This document shows, one piece after another, positions 59,321 through 64,000 of a DNA stretch of 64,000 nucleotides (its first letter is position 1; each line of letters begins with the position of its first letter). The notes under the pieces were generated by a model. That model saw only the letters and a list, made by a program, of their open reading frames with translations, was not told the origin of the DNA and searched no databases. Made by a program: the position numbers and the translations under genes. The stretch comes from Salinigranum marinum (GTDB lineage Archaea; Halobacteriota; Halobacteria; Halobacteriales; Haloferacaceae), in the NCBI RefSeq assembly GCF_024228675.1, contig NZ_CP100461.1:868001-932000 (forward strand). The letters are read 5' to 3'.

Positions 59321-60517
59321 ATGAGCGATGATCCGCGTGGGAGGAGTCGACGACGGTTCCTCCAGGCCGCGACGGCCGCTGGCGTCACGGTAGTGGCAGG
59401 GTGTGGCGGACAGACGGGCGGAACCGAAACCGCCGGTGACGGCGGCACCGACAGCAGCGGCGGTAGCGGGGGCGGCGACAGCGCCGACGACGACGCGGCC
59501 GTCGGACAGATCGGCTCCGGCCGCTCGCCGTTCGGGGACCGGAGCCTCGCGGGAGGGATGTCGATGCGCGAGATGCCCGACCTCTCGGGCGAACTCACGC
59601 TGTACTCCGGCCGCGGCGAGGCGCTCGTCGGCGAACTGATCGGCTTCATCGAGGAACTCTACCCCGACTTCACCGTCCGCCCGCGCTACAACGCGGCGGC
59701 GGACCTCGTGAACCAGATCCAGACCGAGGGCGGTAACTCCCCCGCCGACGCATTCTTCTCTGTCAACGCCGGGGCGCTGGGCGCGCTGAAGGACGCCGGG
59801 CGCACCGTCGAACTGCCGCAAGAGGTGCTTGACATGGTCCGCGCGGAGTTCCACGACCCCGACGGCCAGTGGGTCGGCACCTCTGGCAGGGCCCGGACGA
59901 TCCCGTACAACACTCAGTCCCTCTCTGCCGGCGAGGTGCCGACCGACATCTTCGCGTTCCCCGAGACCGAGGCCCTCCGCGACTCGATCGGCTGGGCACC
60001 GACGTACTCGTCGTTCCAGGCGTTCGTCACCGCGATGCGCGTGCTGAACGGCGACGACGCCACCCGGGAGTGGCTCGAAGGGATGCAGGCACTGGGCGTC
60101 CAGGAGTTCTCCGACGAGTTCCTCGTCTCGCAGGCCGTCGCCGACGGCGAGATCACCGCGGGCTTCGCGAACCACTACTACATCCAGCGGGTGCTCGCGG
60201 GGCGGCCGAACGCCCCCATCGCCACGGCCTTCACCGAGGGCGACGCCGGGGCCATCTTCAACGTCGCCGGCGCGCTCGTCCTCGATACGGCCGAGGACCG
60301 CACGCTGGCGTCGAACTTCGTCCGGCACCTCCTCTCGGCGGAGGCGCAGGACTACTTCGCGCGGACGACGTTCGAGTACCCACTCGTCCCCGGCGTCGAC
60401 CCCATCGGGGAGTTGCCGAGTATCGATGAATTGAACCCACCCGGGGGGTTAGACCTGACACAGTTGTCCGACCTCGAAGGCACGGTGCGGCTGATGCGCG
60501 ACGTGGGCGTCCTCTAA
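59321..60517 (+). CDS. Ferric-iron-type ABC substrate-binding lipoprotein
   Basis: 398 residues. Tat/lipobox signal SRRRFLQAATAAGVTVVAGC then a Gly/Ser/Asp linker. The type 2 binding domain has GELTLYSGRGEALVGELIGF, SPADAFFSVNAGALGALKDA, WVGTSGRARTIPYNTQSL, and FANHYYIQRVLAGRP with the paired tyrosines used by FbpA/FutA proteins to hold Fe3+. Thiamine-type proteins are similar, but the Tyr pair and the operator favour iron. It is first in a three-gene operon. Confidence 0.87.
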   Translation: MSDDPRGRSRRRFLQAATAAGVTVVAGCGGQTGGTETAGDGGTDSSGGSGGGDSADDDAAVGQIGSGRSPFGDRSLAGGMSMREMPDLSGELTLYSGRGEALVGELIGFIEELYPDFTVRPRYNAAADLVNQIQTEGGNSPADAFFSVNAGALGALKDAGRTVELPQEVLDMVRAEFHDPDGQWVGTSGRARTIPYNTQSLSAGEVPTDIFAFPETEALRDSIGWAPTYSSFQAFVTAMRVLNGDDATREWLEGMQALGVQEFSDEFLVSQAVADGEITAGFANHYYIQRVLAGRPNAPIATAFTEGDAGAIFNVAGALVLDTAEDRTLASNFVRHLLSAEAQDYFARTTFEYPLVPGVDPIGELPSIDELNPPGGLDLTQLSDLEGTVRLMRDVGVL

Positions 60518-60550
60518 CGGACCCCCCGACAGACGGGAGACCACACACGG

Positions 60551-62143
60551 ATGGCGACTGACCAGGGAACCACGCAGGAGACGGCCGACGACCCGCTCCC
60601 GCTCGGCCTCACGGCCGCGGCGGTGGCGGTCGCAGTAGCCGTGCTCCTGCCCCTGGTCTGGCTCTTCCGGACGGCGCTGGGCGTCGGTGTCGCCGAGGCG
60701 ATCGCGCTGCTCACGCGCCCGACCACGGTCGAGGTGTTCGTCAACAGCGCGCTGCTCGTCGCCGGGGTCACCGCCGGGTCGATCCTCTTGGGGGTGCCGC
60801 TGGCGTATCTCACCGTCCGGACGGACCTCCCATTCGCGCGGTTTTGGACTGTCGCGGTGTCGCTCCCGCTCGTCATCCCGAGCTACATCGGCGCGTTCGC
60901 GTTCGTCTCGGCGTTCGGCCCGCAGGGGGCGTTTCAACGGTTGCTCGCCCCGCTGGGCGTGGAGTCGCTGCCCGAGATCTACGGCTTCCACGGCGCGGTG
61001 CTCGTGCTCACGCTGTACACCTACCCGTACGTCTACATCACGACGCGGGCGGCGCTGAAGTCGCTCGACACGACCCTCATCGACGCCGCCCGCACGCTCA
61101 GACACTCCCGGCGGGAGGCGTTCCGCCACGTGACTCTTCCCCATATCCGTCCGGCGGTCGCGGCGGGGTCGCTTCTGGTGGCGCTGTACGCGCTGTCGGA
61201 CTTCGGCACCCCTGCGATCATGCAGTTCGACGCCTTCACGCGGGTGATCTACGTGGAGTTCAACGCCTTCGGCCGCGACACCGCGACGCTCTTGTCGCTC
61301 CAACTCGTGGCGCTGACGGTGTTCATCCTCGCGCTCGAGTCGAAAGTCAGCGGGAACGAACGCACCGCGGCCGGCGGCCGGTCGGGCGACGTGGTCGCGC
61401 TCGGCGGGTGGGTCGTCCCCGCGCTCGTGCTCTGTGCTGCGGTGGCCGGCCTCGCGCTCGTCGTCCCGCTCGGCATCCTGCTCACCTGGCTCGGCGACAC
61501 GAGCGCGGTGGGACAGGGGCTCGCCTTCCGCCCGGAGTACGCGCTGAACTCCGTCGGCGTCGCTGCCGCCGCGGCGCTCGTCGCGACCGTCGCCGGCCTC
61601 CCCGTGGCGTATCTGGCGGCGACGCGTGACTCGAAAATCGCCACTCTCTCCGAGCGAGCGACGTACGTCGGCTACGCCGTCCCCGGGGTCGTGTTGGGCC
61701 TCGCGCTCGTCTTCCTCGGCACCACGGTGGCGACGCCGATCTACCAGACGACGTTCCTCCTCGTGTTCGCCTACGTCGTCCGCTTTCTCCCCCAGGCCGT
61801 GGGTTCGCTCCGGGCGTCGTTCTTGCGCGTCGACCCCGCGCTCCCCGAGGCGGCCCGCACCCTGGGACGGACGCCGGTCGGCGCGTTCCGCGCGGTGACG
61901 CTCCCGCTCGTCGCGCCCGGCTTGCTCGGCGGGGCGGCGCTCGTCTTCCTGACGACGATGAAGGAACTCCCGGCGACCTTGCTGCTCAGGCCGTCGGGGT
62001 TCAAGACGCTCGTCGTCCACATCTGGACCGCCTACGCGGCCGGATACTTCGGTCAGGCCGCGGTCCCGGCGCTGATTCTCCTCGGCGTGTCGGGGCTGTC
62101 GATGCTGGTCATCCTCTCACAGGAGGGTTACGATGTCAGATAG
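60551..62143 (+). CDS. Ferric-type ABC permease (two fused halves)
   Basis: 530 residues with about 12 membrane helices in two repeats, as in FbpB. Each half carries an EAA-type loop: LIDAARTLRHSRREAFRHVT then LPHIRPA, and LPEAARTLGRTPVGAFRAVT then LPLVAPG. They couple to the ATPase. The gene starts 33 nt after the binding-protein stop and overlaps the ATPase gene by 11 bp. Confidence 0.9.
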   Translation: MATDQGTTQETADDPLPLGLTAAAVAVAVAVLLPLVWLFRTALGVGVAEAIALLTRPTTVEVFVNSALLVAGVTAGSILLGVPLAYLTVRTDLPFARFWTVAVSLPLVIPSYIGAFAFVSAFGPQGAFQRLLAPLGVESLPEIYGFHGAVLVLTLYTYPYVYITTRAALKSLDTTLIDAARTLRHSRREAFRHVTLPHIRPAVAAGSLLVALYALSDFGTPAIMQFDAFTRVIYVEFNAFGRDTATLLSLQLVALTVFILALESKVSGNERTAAGGRSGDVVALGGWVVPALVLCAAVAGLALVVPLGILLTWLGDTSAVGQGLAFRPEYALNSVGVAAAAALVATVAGLPVAYLAATRDSKIATLSERATYVGYAVPGVVLGLALVFLGTTVATPIYQTTFLLVFAYVVRFLPQAVGSLRASFLRVDPALPEAARTLGRTPVGAFRAVTLPLVAPGLLGGAALVFLTTMKELPATLLLRPSGFKTLVVHIWTAYAAGYFGQAAVPALILLGVSGLSMLVILSQEGYDVR

Positions 62144-63332
62144 TGTACTCTCACACGGCGACGGACGAACCGACACCGAACCGACGACGCGGGCCGAGCC
62201 GCCGGTGTTAGAGCTCGACGACGTCGCGAAACGCTACGGCGACGAGCCGGTCATCGCGGACCTGTCGCTGTCGGTCAACGAGGGAGAGATCCTCACGTTG
62301 CTCGGTCCGTCGGGCTGTGGCAAGACCACCACGCTTCGACTCATCGCCGGGCTCGACCGTCCCGACGCGGGGACGATCCGGCTCAACGGCGACCCCGTCT
62401 CCGGCGACGGCGCGTTCGTCGCGCCCGAACGGCGCGGCGTCGGCGTCGTCTTCCAGGAGTTCGCGCTCTTCCCGCACCTGACCGCCGCCGAGAACGTCGC
62501 GTTCGGGCTGAAGGAGGCTTCGACGGCCGAGACGGACGCCCGCGTGCGGGAACTGCTCGACCTCGTCGGCCTCGAAGCGCAGGCCGACTCCTACCCCGAC
62601 GAGCTCTCCGGCGGGCAGCAACAGCGGGTCGCGCTCGCTCGATCGCTCGCGCCCGAACCGGAGATCCTCCTCCTCGACGAGCCATTCTCGAACCTCGACG
62701 TCGACCTCCGCGTGGCGATGCGCGAGGAGGTCCGTGACATCATCAAGGAGGCCGGCGTGACGGCCGTGTCGGTCACCCACGACCAGGAGGAGGCGATGAG
62801 CATCTCGGACAGAGTAGCCGTCGTCAACGACGGCCGAATCGAACAGATCGGCGAGCCCGAGCAGGTGTTTCAGCACCCCGAATCCCGGTTCGTCGCCGGG
62901 TTCTTGGGGTACGCCTCGTTCATCCCGGGCCACGTCGACGGCGACGTCGTCAGGACCGACCTGGGATCGGTACCGCGCGACCAGATCCACGGGCTCGCCC
63001 CCGAGTACGACGACACCGCGATCGATATCCTCGTTCGCCCCGACGACGTCCGCGCCATGCGGCCGTCGCGGGCCGACGCGAACCACGGGAACGACGTCGG
63101 CAACGCCCACGTGGTGACGAAGCGCTACCTCGGGCCGACGATCCTCTACGAGGTCGCCCTCGACGACGGGACCCGAATCCAGTGTATGCACAACCACGAC
63201 GAGCAGGTGCCGCTCGACGAACGCGTCGAACTGACGCTCCAAGCGGATCACGAACTCGCGTGGTTCCCGGGCGAACAGCGCCCCGCACTCGACTCGCGCG
63301 AGGACCAACTCCGCCACGGCGCCGACGACTGA
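62133..63332 (+). CDS. Ferric-type ABC ATPase (FbpC/PotA class)
   Basis: 399 residues. Walker A LLGPSGCGKTTTLRLIAG, Q-loop VGVVFQEFALFPHLTAAENV, signature LSGGQQQRVALARSLAPEPE, Walker B ILLLDEPFSNLD, H-loop VSVTHDQEEAMSI. The C-terminal 150 residues are a TOBE/OB regulatory domain (IDILVRPDDVRAMRPSRADA, LGPTILYEVALDDGTRIQ), in which some FbpC proteins sense iron. It completes the iron uptake operon. Confidence 0.92.
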   Translation: MSDSVLSHGDGRTDTEPTTRAEPPVLELDDVAKRYGDEPVIADLSLSVNEGEILTLLGPSGCGKTTTLRLIAGLDRPDAGTIRLNGDPVSGDGAFVAPERRGVGVVFQEFALFPHLTAAENVAFGLKEASTAETDARVRELLDLVGLEAQADSYPDELSGGQQQRVALARSLAPEPEILLLDEPFSNLDVDLRVAMREEVRDIIKEAGVTAVSVTHDQEEAMSISDRVAVVNDGRIEQIGEPEQVFQHPESRFVAGFLGYASFIPGHVDGDVVRTDLGSVPRDQIHGLAPEYDDTAIDILVRPDDVRAMRPSRADANHGNDVGNAHVVTKRYLGPTILYEVALDDGTRIQCMHNHDEQVPLDERVELTLQADHELAWFPGEQRPALDSREDQLRHGADD

Positions 63333-63344
63333 GACCGACTCGAC

Positions 63345-64000
63345 GTGGTCCCGACTCCGACGCCGCCGCCCGACCTCCTCGACCGCCTCCGCACGCGACT
63401 CCGCGGCGTGCATCCGCTCGACGCGCTCGGCCTCGCGCTCGCGTTCGCCGCCGGCGTCGTCGTCTTTCTCGTCGCGACCGACCTCTTCGCGTACCACTCC
63501 GTCAACGACGACGAGGGCGTCTACCTCCTCCAGGCCGCGATGCTTCTCGACGGCCAGGTCGCGCTCCACCCGCCGGCGGCCATCGCCGACCTCGTCCATC
63601 CGTGGTTCTTCATCGAGGAGTCGACGCCGACGGGCCCGGTCATGTACCCCAAGTACGCGCCGGTCCCCGCCGCCGTCTTCGCCGTCGGGACCCTCGCCGG
63701 CGACGCACACCTCTCGCTCGCGGGCGTCGCCAGTCTCTCCGCGCTCTTCGTGTTCCTCCTCGGCCGGGAGGTCGCCGACCGCCCCACCGGCGTCGTCGCC
63801 GTCTGCCTCCTCGTGACGGCCCCGCTGTTTCTCCTCTCCTCGTCGGTGTTCCTCCCGTACGCGCAGACGACGATGTGGAACCTCGCGTTCGCGGTCGCGT
63901 ACCTCCGCGCCGTCGGCCGTGACTCGCTCGGCTACGCGCTCGCGGCGGGCGTCGCCGTCGGCGTCGCATTCTTCGGCCGGCCGTACACCGCCGTGCTGTT
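63345..64000 (+). CDS. GT39-like membrane glycosyltransferase, N-terminal part
   Basis: Open from GTG 63345 to the window end (218 codons). Residue 25 onward shows membrane helices, and the first outer loop has VNDDEGVYLLQAAMLLDGQV, where a conserved Asp/Glu pair in GT39/ArnT-type transferases binds the sugar-lipid donor; then VMYPKYAPVPAAVFAVG. GT39-like enzymes move sugars from dolichyl-phosphate carriers to proteins or lipids. It starts 12 bp after the iron operon and may be in it. The C-terminus is outside the window. Confidence 0.75.
   Translation, partial: MVPTPTPPPDLLDRLRTRLRGVHPLDALGLALAFAAGVVVFLVATDLFAYHSVNDDEGVYLLQAAMLLDGQVALHPPAAIADLVHPWFFIEESTPTGPVMYPKYAPVPAAVFAVGTLAGDAHLSLAGVASLSALFVFLLGREVADRPTGVVAVCLLVTAPLFLLSSSVFLPYAQTTMWNLAFAVAYLRAVGRDSLGYALAAGVAVGVAFFGRPYTAVL

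Overview
The window is a piece of a haloarchaeal (class Halobacteria) chromosome. It is GC-rich. Its proteins are acidic, rich in Asp/Glu and poor in Lys. Typical haloarchaeal features are present: Tat/lipobox lipoproteins, a PGF-CTERM surface protein, many TATA boxes placed 25-30 nt before an ATG (leaderless mRNAs), small Cys-rich zinc-ribbon proteins, and the local families DUF7344, DUF7345, DUF7096 and DUF5815. I cannot fix genus or species from sequence alone.

Layout. 1-1.7 kb: the end of a DASH cryptochrome/photolyase, a DsbB-like protein and a membrane-anchored HTH regulator. 1.7-5.9 kb: an AT-richer accessory patch with a truncated lipoprotein-like ORF, a 1,884-bp transposon-like cassette (2562-4445) carrying a cupin gene and an HTH regulator but no transposase, and a twice-frameshifted tyrosine integrase next to tRNA-Glu. 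5.9-11.8 kb: a fused HADH/enoyl-CoA hydratase, an AlkA-type glycosylase, and a RimK ligase/retropepsin fusion with a coupled zinc ribbon, divergent from an aspartoacylase-like amidohydrolase. 11.8-15.5 kb: succinate dehydrogenase sdhCDBA. 15.6-22.6 kb: an odd tRNA-like gene, tRNA-Thr, several small zinc-ribbon or membrane proteins, two signal-peptide proteins that look like a sensor/regulator pair, a PGF-CTERM surface protein and a GNAT acetyltransferase. 22.8-26.8 kb: an intact branched-chain amino-acid-type ABC operon (livHMGF) without a binding protein. 26.9-33.4 kb: NurA and HerA around an antisense small gene, then UspA, a KaiC-like ATPase and NAD kinase. 33.4-38.5 kb: CarB and small proteins, including a PRC-barrel protein.

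38.6-46.8 kb is a lactate locus. It holds a LutB/LutA-type fusion and LutC on the minus strand, and divergent L-lactate permease and D-lactate dehydrogenase fused to a Cys-rich module. 46.8-50.3 kb: an Nramp-related transporter operon and an HTH regulator. 50.6-53.6 kb: a decaying second liv operon, with a binding-protein pseudogene, an in-frame LivM::LivH chimera and a truncated LivG. 53.9-57.3 kb: DUF123, DCC and MrfA/Hrq1-type helicase genes. 57.5-58.0 kb: a transducer pseudogene. 58.1-63.3 kb: an RGP-family glycosyltransferase gene and a ferric-iron-type ABC operon. Both are headed by the same palindrome, TTTAGG-N4-CCTAAA, at the promoter, which suggests one DtxR/IdeR-like iron regulon. 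The window ends inside a GT39-like membrane glycosyltransferase.

The observations I rate highest are the transposase-free cassette with a near-perfect 8-bp target duplication, the shared iron-type operator, the 27-codon leaderless leader ORF overlapping lctP, the chimeric permease, the 91-nt tRNA-like gene, and the ligase/protease/amidohydrolase module.
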